From NCBI GenBank assembly GCA_902729315.2, contig LR746281.1, forward strand, positions 2,168,501-2,232,500: 64,000 nucleotides of DNA, in the 5' to 3' direction. Every line of letters begins with the position of its first letter. Position 1 is the stretch's first letter. The DNA comes from Spirodela intermedia. Lineage: Eukaryota > Streptophyta > Magnoliopsida > Alismatales > Araceae. Positions 51,601 through 64,000 of the stretch are shown here, in pieces. Both the position numbers and the translations under genes were made by a program. The notes beneath the pieces are model-generated. The model was not told the origin of the DNA, searched no databases, and was given only the letters and a program-made list of their open reading frames with translations.

Positions 51601-54600
51601 TATAAAACATCTCATATTCATTGAATGTAACATATGCAGGGATATAATATCTTTTGGAGGATGGGCAATAACAATTATAGTCCTTTTGAGTGGAAGAGTA
51701 TCTCACAAATATGCACTTACGTGCTTTGGGGTGCAACTTACTCAACTTAGTATTAGCAATATGAACACATGCCACACAACCAAATACCTTGGGAGCTAGG
51801 TTTGTTTGTAACTTCACATTTGGATAAGCTTTAGACAATAAGTCAATTGGACTCTGATGTCCAATTGATCTTGTTGGTATGTGATTTACAAGGAGTGTAG
51901 CTGTCAATGCAACCTCTCCCCAATATTGTCTAGGTACATTTCTTTGGAACAGTAATGTTTTGGCTGTCTCCACAATTTGGCTAATCTTTCTTTCAGTTAG
52001 ACCATTATGTTGTGGAGTAACAATGCATGATGATTCATGAATTATGCCTCTTTGAGCAAAATAAGGAGAGACTATAGTATTGAAATACTCTTTGGCATTG
52101 TCTAGTTTGAATCGCTTTATTGTTGTCCCAAACTGATTATCTATCATGTTGAAAAAATGTGGAATAATTTGAACAACTTCAGCTTTGGACTTAAAAAGAT
52201 AAAGACATATAAATCGCGTACATCCATCAACAAACAACATAGACCATTTGCCACTAGATATACTTGATATCTGACATGGCCCCATATATCATTGTGAATC
52301 TGATATAGTGGTACTAAACGTTTTTCATTCTTAAAATAAAATGTAGATTGTTTGTGTTTGATCAGTTGATAAGCCTCACACATCAATGTTTTGACATCAA
52401 CCTTATTACAAATGGTAGGTAACCAATGTTTCATCAATTTAAAAGAAGGATGTCCAACACGACTATGTTGAAGCATGATTTGACTCCTGACATCTCCAAG
52501 AAGACTAACATGTCCTTGATCTTCTAGGTAGAGGAGGCCATCTCGACACCTAACATGTCCAGTCCTCCGCCTCAACGCCTTATCAAACAGAAAACACACA
52601 TCATCTTACACAAACTTTTGTAAGGATTTAAGATGTGCCTCAAGTCCAGGCACATGAAGGACATCTTTAAGTATACCTATCCCATTAATTTTGATGCTAC
52701 TAGTAACTGATAAGATCCCTCCTCTAGCTGTAAAGACCTTATATGGCCTATTTATCTTTGAATAAGTGACAAATCTTGACATATTTGGTGTCATGTGATG
52801 TGGCACTAGTATCAATAATCAATGTATTATACTAGGTTCTAAGATAATAGTATTACTAAAAAATACTTTGTTTTCACCTGAACATACCAATTAGGTAGAG
52901 CTCAACATACTTTTGAGTTGTTCTAGTTCTTCTCTTATCTTTATAAGGTCTTCCCCATGTTCATGAGCAGCCTCTCCTATTTGTTCCTTCAATTGCTTTT
53001 GTTCTCCACCTTCATGACTCTGAGAAGCAGCAACATATACCTTTCAATTTTTTTGGGGCTTACCATACAACTTTCAGCAGGTTTCTTTGGTATGCCTTTT
53101 GTGCTTACAGAAAGAACACCAGAGATTATCTTTAAAGTCATTTGAGATCCTTTGTCCTTGATCAATTGAATTCTTCTGATATGGCTTGATGGATATGAGA
53201 ATAGGTACAATCGACTCTCTTCCTCCATAACAATGCCGATGGCTTCATCTAAATCAGGTGCCCTCTCCCTATGTAGGATATGACTCCGAAAACTCTCATA
53301 CTCTATGTATTTTCTTTCTTTGGAGTGAGGATTCTTTATAGGTCAATAATGATCGATCTCACGCCATATAGCCTTTAGTTTACATGATAACTCTACGACT
53401 GTCTTCTCTCCTTGTACTACCTTCACTACTTTAGCATTCAGCCCATAAATCTTCTAATCATTCTGCTGCTTTGATCAATTCTTGTGGACTTGATTCCACA
53501 ATTCTTTAATGGTAGTCATATAAAGAAAGTTGTTGCACATTTTTGCTGACGTGGTTCCAAATAGCCATAAATGAATAAAGGCTTCTTCGGATTTTCCATA
53601 TTTTGTAATTCGAATCATTCATCTCAACATGATCATCTGTAGATGCTTTGACAAACCTCTCCCTATGAGGGTTAACTCCACAAATTTCTCCCATTGGTAC
53701 ATATTAGTACCATTAAATCTCAAGCACTCATGCATACTTGGCAGTGCATACATTGTCTTGTCTCGGCCACCAACAATTGTTGTCATGACCGAGTTGGATG
53801 CAGAAGCTTCTTGCCCCATTGACATCTCCTATTTCTTGATTCTTGAAATCAAGACTGGCTCTCAACTGACCTCCCCAAAGGTTGCTTCCTTTAGAATGGA
53901 AGGCATGTCCTTGGTCTTGATCACAAAGTCAACTCCGATCTTTGTCCTTGCGATGCTTCAAGCCTTGACCGGCTCTGATACCATGTTAAACCAAGATCTC
54001 AATCTCTTTCTTGATCTTCTTGATCAGGTTTTCACCCTCCCCTCCCACTGGTGCCGCCCAGGAATCCCTTTTGAGTAGATTCCCAAAAAAGTCTTATTTC
54101 AATTAACCTCTACACCAGTTTAAATACCGGTTACATCTTTAGTGGGCCAAACCCTCTTATTTTGAAGAACCCATTAAGTAGTCCATAACTGACTTACTTA
54201 AGGGCCCAAATAGAAGAGAGACACTACATAAGAGAAAAACAATAACAAAGGATCTTAGCTTGCTTGACAGTTTGTATGCATGTCCTTGGTGGTTAGGCAG
54301 TGTTTATGGTATAATACTGGTTTTTTGTTGTCAAGAAAGGTATGCTAATGGACTCAAAAAGAGTGATGCATACAAAACATAATACACCTAGAAATAAATC
54401 TTTCCCTTCAAAGGGAGGGTCACGGTTCTAACCAAGCATACTTCCATCCTTGGTCGTTGTCCTTTTTAGCCTGGTGCTTTTTTAATTCTTGGTTCTATGA
54501 GAAAGTATCTCTTAGACATGCTTCGACTGCTGGTAATCTTTATTGTGAGGAATCCTACTGTCACTTTCAGTTACTTTTTGTTTATTCTGAATCTCCAGCT

Positions 54601-57600
54601 AATTCAAACAATCATTTTTAATTCTTGGTTGGCTGGTTTGTGGATTACTGCAGTTTTTAATTTCTTCAAGTTCTTAACTTTTCAGGAAAAATTTAGTGAT
54701 GTAGTGGCGTGGCTTAGAGCTAATGCTTCAAAAGCAGAAGGGGTTTCAATTACTTCTCTATCTCACAATCAAAAGAAGTTGGTGGATGGAGTCGAGAGTA
54801 GCATATCTAAATCTCGTCCTGAGATTAATATTGTGTCTACTCCAGTTGCTTCAGTGTCCTCCACTCCAAGTTTGTTTAGTTTGATTCAAACATCAGACAA
54901 TCAAAAACAATTATTTCCAGGTAGCAGTCTTTCTTTGACACCGTTATTGAGTGGCATGGCTGACTAGAATTTTCTTTTAGAGTACGTAAGGTTGAAACTT
55001 GCGGGTATTTTAGTTGCAAAATGCACTGTATGCTCATTTTTTCAAAAGACTAACAGGGATTTATCAATGTTTTATGACGAAGTGATACAAAGATTAATAT
55101 AGAAGAGCAAGTAAACATATATTCTTTGGGGTTACAAATTTCTCCTTGGCTGCATCAAATATTTATTTCTAAATTAAATAACTTTACTTTAACTCCCAAC
55201 AGAGGGCATATTTTCTACTTGTCTTTGGGATGCCTTGTTGGCGTGATGTTAAGACTGTTTATGATTGATTGGAACTTTATTTTTAAGGTTATTGCCCAGG
55301 TGGCAAGGCAGACTAGATGTTCCAGGCATCTGGGCTGCCTTGGTGAACAGCACAAATACATCCTAGCTTTCATGATCTAAATACTATTGCAACTCACTGC
55401 AAAATTCTGATGTCACATTCATTAATGGCCTTTTGTAGCATAACGAGTAGTTATTAATTTTTGTGATGTTGGTATTTTATAAAAAATATGCATACTTTCT
55501 TTCATCCTTTGTAATTTAATTATACACCTTTTAAAAATACATATCTTAGCCTATGTGATTCGACTATTTTATATTATTTTTCTTATTCAAATATTTTTTT
55601 ATATGATGTTTTATCTATATTTGTTTGCAACATATTTGAATTTGCATCACCTAGCACCTTGCCTTGACACTGAACCATAAAGGGAGTCGTTCACCTTGGT
55701 CACCTTGGTTTTCTCTTGGATTCATTATTTTCCGATTGGTTACTTTACCTCATATTTTTTTCTATCATATTTCTCAGTGAAGTGAAGGAATTTATTCCTT
55801 AACTTCATTAAGTTAGATGGTGGAAACTGTGATGCTGAACCATGAACGCTGACGTACTGGTTAAAAATTCACATGCATCATGTGATGCACCAATGCTGTC
55901 CCATTACAGTGCCCGAATTGGTTTCCTTAAATTTCTTCGTATTTTGTATTCAATTCGTCAGCAGACAAATAACCTTTCTGAAATCTGCATTCGATTCCTG
56001 GATAAAGCTGGGTTAGATTTTATTTTTTTTGAAATGAAAGCCAAAATGTTGTCATCTTTTTTAGGCTTGCTTATGAGAATCAGAGAAAGTTTCTCAAGCA
56101 GTGTTCGGCTGATGATACACAAGTTTCCAGGTTTTTATGTAGATAGCAGAATCTTTAATGACTAGAATAAATTCAAGGTAAGAGCGGGGACCAGTGGCTC
56201 TAACAATGTACAAATGAAGTATAACTGGCATCTTGCTGCGGAAATAGCAACAGCATGCCATTGGGCACCAGTTTCCTTCTTAGCCTTATTATCATCATTC
56301 TCCTGACTCTCTATGGTTCCTTTCAGCACAAGTTGAGGAAAACCTCGTGCAATTTGGTAATGAATGAGTCATGGTGCTCATCTTCCTTTTGTGCATAAGA
56401 TAATTAGAAATTTCCTTTAACATTCACTAAAAAACTAAGTTGCTACTGCTGATGATATGCATGCTTAAGCCATCATTCAGTTGACGAAGATTTAAAAATT
56501 AGATTCCGGCATCAGATGCTTCCTGACTAAATGCTATTTACAATTTCATTTTGGAGTGGGAACCCACTATGTTAAACATGTGCTGCCAGTTCTATCAAAT
56601 TTCGGGCGAAAGTATAGTGAGGAGAATCTGAAAAAGAATAAATTGGTAATCAGCATCCAATAGCAGAACAACATCACTTGATGACTTTCAAAAGTTACCT
56701 TTTCTCATTGTTTGTAGTGGTTACAGTCCCCAGAGCAGGGAAAGAGGAGAATTGGTGTGCACCAGCTACCCCTGGCATCCACCCTTCCATATCTATGGCT
56801 GTGTGGCTTAAAAACATATTAACTCGACTCCTATGGGTAAATAACTTCCACACTATTTTTCTTGTAGAGCAGTTAGTGGAATTTAACTCAACAAACATTT
56901 CGTTATATTCTTCAACTATTTTTTAATTTTAGACTTGATGAACATATTGATCCGTTTCGGTTCTGATTCAGTTAAGCTCTGAACTGATTGCCACCCAAGG
57001 TGTGTGATCAGTCATGGTTTTTTTTTCTGTTTTGATGTAACCATGCCCATAAAACATGGGAGTAACTGGCTTTAAAGAGTAAACCATGAATTTTTGGCGT
57101 AGACAACCCGGGTTGGTGCGTTTTAGGCTCCTGTGTTCATGCTAAATGTGCAAAGTTTAGATGTTCGTGCCTTGGGTTACATACGCATGTAAGAGTTTTG
57201 TTTTGAAAGCTGCTCTAACTGAATTTGTATATCTTCATGGGAAATGCTTGCTGTAATGGATATAAAAAACAAAAATGAAAGTAAATGACGCATAGCGTCA
57301 AAGTATGAGTAAAAAGATGATGATAGTCAACAAAGGTTGATTTGTAAACCAATCGAGCAAACTCTTACATGCGTTCAGGAATTAATGGTTATTACCCTGA
57401 AGAAAAAGATAAGACAGGCATTCGAATCTCAAATGTTCTCAAATCAGTGGAAACAAATCTATGAATTTGTCCATTCACACTTAATTTGCAATTTGGTTGG
57501 GATTGTAATTTTTCCATAGATGGGAACGTTCTATAGTTACCTTTGAACCAAATAGTTTGTATTTCATAGATGTCTGTTTCTTGGCCAGGTCCTCAAGGAG

Positions 57601-60418
57601 CTTTTGCAAAGCCTGAAGCTGCTGAAGATCTAGATGAGGGTGAGTGAATTATTGTTCCGATTCTTTACATAATTGGTGATTTATAGTATGTTTTGTTGTA
57701 TATTATTGAGTTCATAAGCATTCCTGATGAATGCCATGTTCACTGTGGCCCTTGAATTATTCTGCCACCTCCATTGTGGCATGCTTTTACTCTCTTGAAT
57801 GCTTCGGCTGTTCAACGTAGCTGGTGAATCACTAGAAAGATATCACGAGTATCATGAAGGTAGTTATACCATGGTCACGCCTACAGTGTGGATGGTTGCC
57901 AATGAAAGGTTGTGGAAAATTGATCACAGCATGCTTTATCACCTTAATTATTGCACCTTCTATATGGTCTGCTCCACTAGGAACTCACTGTGTTAACTTA
58001 GACCCTACTTAACGAATAAGTCTTAACCCCCAAATCCTTGATCATTGAATCTTGTTTTCAACGAAAGAGTCATACCTGGCATGTTTTACCGGTCTCCGAT
58101 AATACAAGTCGGCAAAATAATCTCAAGACTGCCAAAGACTTGTCGGTGCTTTGGTGTTCCAGTTGGATTTAAAGACTGAAGAATGATAGAACAAAAACCC
58201 ACGGATCTCCAGTCAAACTGAGCAACTTAATTCTAGTGGTCTCTCGCAGTAAAAAAATGATGTAAGTCTAGATCTATAGAAAGTACTTTGCATTCTACGT
58301 CTCTTGTAGTGAATTAATGTAATATCAGATCCCAAGAAATAATTTGTTCTCACCCTACAGAAGAGGTGGGTAATGATTGACTCGGATCCCTTCCTTTTGA
58401 GTCCAAACTTGATGAATCGCGGACTTCACTTGGTTGACTGTCGTACAATGCGGAAAACAAATAGGAGAGTAGCTGTAGGGAGGGGTCCGGGACGGATGGC
58501 TTAATAGTAATTGGGTTTTGGTCTGTATCACTTCACGAATCAAGTAGAGAAAACAAAACCATCATACAAATGCTTCTTTAATTCACGATCCCATTTTTAT
58601 GAATACAGACCCACATATTTTGGTTATATGTAGATTGATTCCGCAATCAAAGTGACTGAATATCACCTTTTTGGGATCGATTGAGTTACTGTTGAAATAT
58701 TGTTACATATTCAGTATGTCTAATTCATGATTTTTTCCAAAATAATCTACAATCTTAGAATCTCGAAATGAACGTGGAATTTTTAAGAGAATCTCGAAAA
58801 AATGTGCTCTGATTCGTGATAGGTTGTTGGAAATTCTTGTCTGTGCTTCTTTTTACGAGTCATGACCTGCCAAGTGGTAATCTCAACAGCTTGTGCTCCT
58901 ATTTGTGTGTCTCTTTCCCTTTTGTTTGAGGGATGAGGACAAGCTTCACTGTCGATGCTCAAGAGTAACCTATGTTGTTCCCCTTTCGAAAGGACTTTGG
59001 CATGTGGAAGGCGGATACCATTATCATCCCCGTTCATGTGTTTTTCGCTCCTTATCTCAAATACTGGCCAACTTACGTGGGTGGGGGATGTAGAAGACCC
59101 TGAACTGAAGTCCCAAATAATTTTTGGTACCCTTTAAAGTTTAATTTTGATTACTTATGGAAAAATTGTCTTTGACCTTCTACTTCGATCATCTACATAA
59201 TTGATTTTTTAATGAATTTATAAGCTTAAAAAAACTTTCCAAACTTGATCTGGACCAGCTGATGTTCGACAGATGTTTATCAAAAAATGACCAATTTTGT
59301 TGCGATGGGCTCAACCCATCCTTTGATCCAACCTCGATTATTGTTGCTGTTTGCTTAGTTATGCATTTTATTTGCATTCTCATTTCCGAATCGTGAGTTC
59401 ACAATTTCTTTTTTTTTACCCCATTTTTGCGTACTTAATTCATGAAATAATCGTTAAAAGCTTTGATCAATCTAATTTTATGTCTAGTTTTATATTATTT
59501 AATGATGGTTGGGCAGACAATGAAGCGGAGAAACAGAGCAGCCCTTCTTTGAAGAGAACTGAGGAGAAGGGGATCGTGGTCGTTCACGAAGTCAAATGCA
59601 AGCTTTACGTTCAGGTATCATCTCATCGCAGTGCTCTCTGTTCTTCACAAACCTCAGAACCATCGATCGGTGCCACCAAACCATGAAATCAGGGCCTGAA
59701 GAGTCCCACCCTTCCTCTCCTTCTACGCATGGCGACCCACTTCAGATCTCAATTGTGCTGTCAATTTACTTGTTTTTTTCGTTTGACGGGTCGGCCCACC
59801 AACTGCTGACCTTTTTGATAATATCATCATTATTATCATTAATCATGTTCTTCTCTTGATTCATCCAGCCAGAGAACCCTGCGGAGAAGGGATGGAAAGA
59901 CTTTGGAGTGGGCCAGCTCTCCATCAGATGCAAGGAGGGAGCTGGAAAAGCCACGAGAGAATCAAAGCCCACCATATTAATCCGCAATGATGTCAGACCT
60001 CTCTCTCTCTCTCTCTCTAGAGCAGGTGGATGGATATGCCCATTTTTAAGCTCGGTTCTGATGATTTCATGGCTGCAGGTGGGGAAGATTTTGCTCAACG
60101 CGCTGATATATCCAGGAATCAAGACCAGCGTGCAGAAGAACACCATCACCGCCGTGTTCCACACTGTAGTAAGCTCTCTCAGCACCCCTTTCTCTCTGGG
60201 CCTGCTACCCTCTTCGCCCTTGATAATCCTTGGCATTTATTTGATGGCATAGAGTGGTTAGTTTGTTGGAAATGCCCGCCCATTTTGATTTTCCTCACCG
60301 TTGGCCTCAGGGAGGGGGAGAGGCAGCCGTCGCCAGGACTTATCTGCTGAGGACGAAGACCGGGGAGGAGACCGCCAAGCTGGCAGCGGCCATTAAAGAG
60401 TACGCCCCAGAGCAGTAG
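48652..60418 (+). CDS. NUP50-like nuclear pore protein with C-terminal Ran-binding domain (RanBD1)
   Basis: Nine coding exons (48652-48720, 49467-49618, 50298-50385, 54686-54920, 57589-57639, 59517-59614, 59869-59991, 60079-60168, 60311-60418) join in phase to about 337 residues. The N-terminus (MMTRGTKRLAES, then SKRVMAAPNFDVHRAE) resembles the short NUP50 motif of plant RanBP1-domain nucleoporins. It is followed by RALNTQYASWVQSQLKNHP and EKFSDVVAWL. The RanBD1 (about 213-337) shows VVVHEVKCKLYV, KGWKDFGVGQLSI, ESKPTILIRND, VGKILLNALIYPGIK and TITAVFHTV. Such proteins bind Ran-GTP at the nuclear pore basket and assist import. No clear FG repeats are visible, so it is a compact member. Two in-frame ATGs stand at the start; I use the first. 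Introns 3-5 are 4.3, 2.7 and 1.9 kb; intron 3 carries a copia fragment. The small exon 5 is the least certain. Confidence 0.9.
50826..50851. repeat. (attcc)n short tandem repeat
   Basis: Five consecutive attcc units within intron 3 of the NUP50-like gene. Confidence 0.85.
53972..53983 (-). other. Copia primer-binding site
   Basis: TGGTATCAGAGC on the minus strand, complementary to the 3' end of initiator tRNA-Met as in most plant copia elements, directly adjoining the LTR. Confidence 0.85.
53984..54247 (-). repeat. Solo-side (5') LTR of the copia fragment
   Basis: 264 bp bounded by TGTTA and TAACA, the short inverted ends typical of copia LTRs. No second copy is found on the other side of the fragment. 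Confidence 0.7.
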
Positions 60419-60594
60419 ATGCTCCATCGCCCTCCTCATCTCTCTCTCTCTAACTCTTGTGAACCATTTGCTTTGTTGAGGGAGATTTAGCGATGCTTCT
60501 GGGCACTCCCGTGGTGGGCTTTTGGGGTCTGGATCAACCCATTGTAATGGGTTTGATGCTCCATTCTTCCTCTTCCATCTCTGCAGGCCCTCTT

Positions 60595-60630
<36 letters not shown>

Positions 60631-61640
60631 ATCCTGCGCTTCGTATTCCATCGGCCCTATCTTGGGCTACGCGTCTACTCTCTCTCCCCCTGTCAATGGG
60701 CAACAAAGAAGCGGCCATTTGTGTTGCTTAGAAGTCGTTTTTATATTAGCCAAAGAAATAAACCCTTTGGAGTTTGCACGAGGAAGAGGCTACTTGGCAC
60801 AAGATTATCAAGTATATATCAAATTTCTTCAATTTTTGATCAGGATGATTTTGTTAAAACGTTTGCTTTCTATTATCAGTAGTGAATTCCTTCAAAGGTT
60901 ACTATCAATACCTGGCAAGAGTCACACATGTAACGCGGCATGGGTGACACCATATGTGCTAGCTAGACATGTTTGGGTGGTGCATAAACGAAAGTAGGTG
61001 CCAAGCTGCTCCTGCTTAATGGTGGGAATGCAGATTGGGCATGTCGGCGGCCCTAACAGTCTGTGCAACTAGTAAAGTGACTCCATCAGAGGGTGAGGCA
61101 CTTGAGATGGCGCCTAATGGCTACCTAGCAAGAACTATGGTCACTCATGAGGTGTAATAATGGCTAGGAAAAATCCTTGTGATATAGAAAGAGAAGCCTA
61201 ATTAATAAGAGAAAGTCTTTCATTAGAGTTCTGTACCTGTGTGAGGTTAGTGAATGACTAGATGGAGAGAGTGAGAGACACCTCAATGTCTGCACCCCAA
61301 TTCTGTACCCAGCAAGAAGCCATATCTTGGGTAGAAGAGCTAGAGAGTTGTCTAGAAGAGATGAATACTTGATTATAGGAGGAATCCTAGCAATGACAAG
61401 TGAAGGTGTTGGAACTTTGAAACTTATTGGAGGAGCATTCCTAGCTGATGTTTACCAAGTTAGAATAGATGTAGAGGGATACCAGCAGCAACTATAGTTG
61501 GGCAGGATATGCATCTCTAGAAGAGTTAAAAGAGGATGTTTGAGGACATGAAGCTGTGCTTTATCGACTAGGGAGGAGGCAGCATCAAGCCCAAGAAAAG
61601 AAAGCCCCACATGCACTTATTAGCCTAAGACCATTTGTAG
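60419..61640. other. 3' region of the NUP50-like gene and spacer
   Basis: The left part is presumably 3' UTR and contains CT runs (about 60593-60632). From 60700 onwards I see no conserved protein; only short ORFs are present. The part from about 61030 may be an eroded upstream section of the gypsy element, but I cannot show it. Confidence 0.4.
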
Positions 61641-61649
61641 GGATTCATG

Positions 61650-62760
61650 ACACATATAGAGGTCGACAACTTCACCTAAGATCTCGAAGAATATTTAGAA
61701 GACCATGATATGAAAGGTTCCTTATGTGAAATGTAAAAATCTGGTGGCACTCCAAGGGAGGAGACCTAACCAAAATTGAGAAGACTTGAAGATGGATTTG
61801 AAATGTTACTTCAGGCAAACAAACATAATAGATGTTGCAATTGATGAGATGCTAGCCCTCAAGTACATAGGGTTCATAAGTGATTATGTCATGAACTTTA
61901 GAGCTCTCATGCTAGATATTAGAGATATGAGAGAAAAATTATCTCTATTTCTTCATCCACAAACTCCAACCATATGTATGTGCAGAAGTGCAAAGGAGTA
62001 GTGCCCAAGATCTTGAAATTGCTTGTGTTGTAGTCGAGTCATTAGTATTTAGAGGAGCCAACACTTAAATCAAATATGAACATGAGAAATCAAGGTGGTG
62101 GCCACATGTGAGCATGAATTTGAGGGATGAGGTGAGGAACATAATAAGAACCACACCTTAACCCTCCTTACTCCACCTCAACTTACAGAGGCCACACTTC
62201 TAATTCCACAAAATAAAATAGTTTAATTGTGAAGGATGATATCGATAGGGAGATTGTCTCAATAGATAGAGTAATAAATAACCTCTCTTCAATGTAGTGG
62301 TGGATCAAAAACCATTGGTTATAGAGGAAGAGAGTGGGGAAGAAAAAGATGTAGAGATGAACAACTTTCAACTGCTCCCTCTATAAGAATTGTAACAAAG
62401 CAAGGAAAGAAAAGGAAAAAAAGCTAGTATTCATCAAGGCATATATTGATGGAGAGTTGATGGTGGCCATGGTTGATATTAAAGCCACATGCAACTTTAT
62501 GGCACTCAAAAAAATACATCAACTCGAAGTCACTTTGACAAAAACCACTATTAAGTTTAAGGTAGTGGATTGAACAGTTAGGCCACTTATAAGAATAGCA
62601 AGGACAGTACCTATGAAAGTAAGAAGATGGAAGGGCCACCTAGATTTTATGATGTTGTCCTTAGTCAACTTATAAATAATACTAGGAATAGATTTCCTCA
62701 CTATTACATGAGTTGGAGTATACTTCCATGAGGTGGTTATGCTTAGTGAACACTATCTAG
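61650..62760 (+). mobile_element. Degenerate Ty3/gypsy retrotransposon remnant (gag and protease parts)
   Basis: A gag stretch is readable at 61786-61960: the segment ending SDYVMNFRALMLDIRDM resembles gypsy gag (REYVxxFSxLMLDIRDM). Upstream pieces are in shifted frames with stops. A retroviral-type aspartic protease follows at about 62440-62740 (VYIDGELMVAMVDIKATCNFM, then a Trp-Lys-Gly-His-Leu-Asp-Phe stretch and ILGIDFLT). The catalytic D-T-G is D-I-K, so the protease is dead. No reverse transcriptase or LTR is recognised. It looks like an old, eroded copy. Confidence 0.6.
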
Positions 62761-64000
62761 TAATTCGGTAATAATTAAACATAAAATGTTACTTTTGAAG
62801 CATGATACACATATAAGCTCTCTATCACACATATATTCTTTAATTAGACCACCAACAAAGGGATAAGAAAATACAAAGGAACGGAGATGGTTCTTAGAAA
62901 CCCAATGATGAATAAATGACCTTAATCAGCACTAGTTAAAGGAACAAAGAGTGTGAAACTAACACTTACATTTTGAATATTGAAAAGCCCACCTCTAAAG
63001 AGGGATACCCCACAATCAGCACAAGATGATAGAGAGTTAGAGAAGTATTATTTCTATTAGACAAGGAGGGGGACAACAACAACCAAGACAAAAGTGGTTA
63101 GAAAACTCATGAAATTAGAAATTTAAGAAGACCAAGATCAACAAAAATAAAGAAAAGAAAAGAAATTCTAAAACATAGAATGCAATTAATGTCCATGAAA
63201 GAAAAATGACCATCATTGTCCATTGTCTCTAAACATCGAGACATCATCTACTATGGAATCACTTTACAATGTACACATATAATGTGACAGCAAAATACTT
63301 CAACACATATCTTAAACTATTAACAAAATAAGTGAGATGACAATAACTCTTGCTAGAATATGACTTCATCATTCAATAGAAGCTTGGAGTGCAAAACACA
63401 ATTGTAGACATATTAAATATACATGACGACCATGAGTTTGAATGTGTTAAAGAAAACTAACACTGATATATTTTATCTAATAGGTCTAGTCAACATGTGC
63501 AGAGGATATCTATGTGTGCAAACTCTTGAATTAGATTTAAGAGAACATAACACGGTGTTGTTGAATGGATGACGACATTATAGATATAAGAAGATGTCAA
63601 ATATATGTTACAATTGTTAGAAATGTTTGACAAATATTAATTGTAGAGCAAAGGATGTACCTTGGTTGGGACACTTGAGACAACAATGATGTCAACATTT
63701 ATATGTAGTCTTATCTCATTTGCTAATAGAGTAAGATAGAGTATTAGTGATAAGTAGATATTTTACAATCGTTACTTATTTTAGAGGATATCATGACACA
63801 CCATTATTTTGAATTTCATTACATGTCTCTTCAAGATCAAATTAAACGATATCATTTTATTAATTATCAACAAGTTCTAAAAATATAAGATTTTATGCCA
63901 ACAAATTGTCACGACACAACTGAGGATGTTGCTAAGTTAATCTTTAAACACATTGTCAACACAAAATATAACTATGAGTCATTATTGATGATTGTGATAT
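62761..64000. other. AT-rich sequence to the window edge, no gene recognised
   Basis: Stops are frequent in all frames and no domain is recognisable. It may be further eroded gypsy sequence, since it follows the protease remnant without any visible boundary. Confidence 0.4.

Larger units (their letters stand above)
51158..54247 (-). mobile_element. Truncated, degraded Ty1/copia LTR retrotransposon
   Basis: An antisense insertion in intron 3 of the NUP50-like gene. From its 5' end (right) it has an LTR (53984-54247), a primer-binding site, gag remnants (53619-53825), GAG-pre-integrase (about 52150-52600) and an integrase core with a C-terminal extension (51158-52285). In the integrase, the FVD, LDN and TERK stretches hold the D, D and E catalytic residues. 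The GAG-pre-integrase CxxC is damaged (CEAY). The pol frame is broken between the ORFs near 52285 and again near 52600, with several stops further upstream. The coding homology ends after RLARKEWSQAMD, just where reverse transcriptase should begin. RT, RNase H and the 3' LTR are not seen. The left boundary is uncertain and may reach about 50950. It cannot move by itself. Confidence 0.85.

Overview
The window is plant nuclear DNA. Its genes are split by GT-AG introns, and it carries an intact nuclear tRNA gene, degraded Ty1/copia and Ty3/gypsy remnants and very abundant CT/GA microsatellites. The protein families are plant-specific or plant-typical: two AHL AT-hook/PPC proteins, an ACR four-ACT-domain protein, plastid CLPR2, PEX16, a ZFWD CCCH/WD40 protein, coatomer delta and a RanBD1 nucleoporin. 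Exon GC is strongly bimodal: the AHL and ACR exons are very GC-rich, while the others are ordinary. This would suit a monocot or another non-eudicot angiosperm, but the species cannot be read from the sequence.

Layout. 1-4176: no confident gene, with a degenerate CT-rich tandem repeat at the left edge. 4177-5184 (-): intronless clade-A AHL. 6542-6622 (+): tRNA-Leu(AAG), followed by a W-box-rich tandem repeat (6795-7405). 9047-10935 (+): ACR-family gene, five coding exons. 12955-17060 (+): clade-B AHL with two AT-hooks, five coding exons. 17787-22411 (-): CLPR2, nine exons. 23625-27133 (-): nucleoplasmin-like protein related to FKBP43/53 but without a PPIase domain, eight exons. 28287-30348 (-): PEX16, eight exons. 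32491-39943 (+): ZFWD gene, nine exons. 42409-47407 (-): coatomer delta, ten coding exons including one that is only the ATG. 48652-60418 (+): NUP50-like RanBD1 protein, nine exons, with an antisense copia fragment in intron 3. 61650-62760 (+): remains of a gypsy gag/protease region, then AT-rich sequence with no recognisable gene to the end.

The genes share no single pathway. They act in chromatin and nuclear organisation (both AHLs, the nucleoplasmin-like protein), nuclear transport (NUP50-like), the plastid Clp protease (CLPR2), peroxisome biogenesis (PEX16), COPI trafficking (coatomer delta), and RNA binding and amino-acid sensing (ZFWD, ACR). The arrangement has some regularity. All three head-to-head intergenic regions hold CT/GA tracts, and two of these are several hundred bases long. 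Three minisatellites of about 145-220 bp period lie at or near gene 3' ends.

I found no evidence of a wholly new biological system. The best leads are the FKBP-type gene without its catalytic domain, a clade-A AHL with an altered GRFEIL motif, a coatomer delta gene whose usual C-terminus I could not locate, three nested start codons in three frames at the clade-B AHL, and the in-phase repeats between PEX16 and ZFWD. All exon boundaries were read by eye from splice consensus, reading phase and family knowledge, without transcript data.
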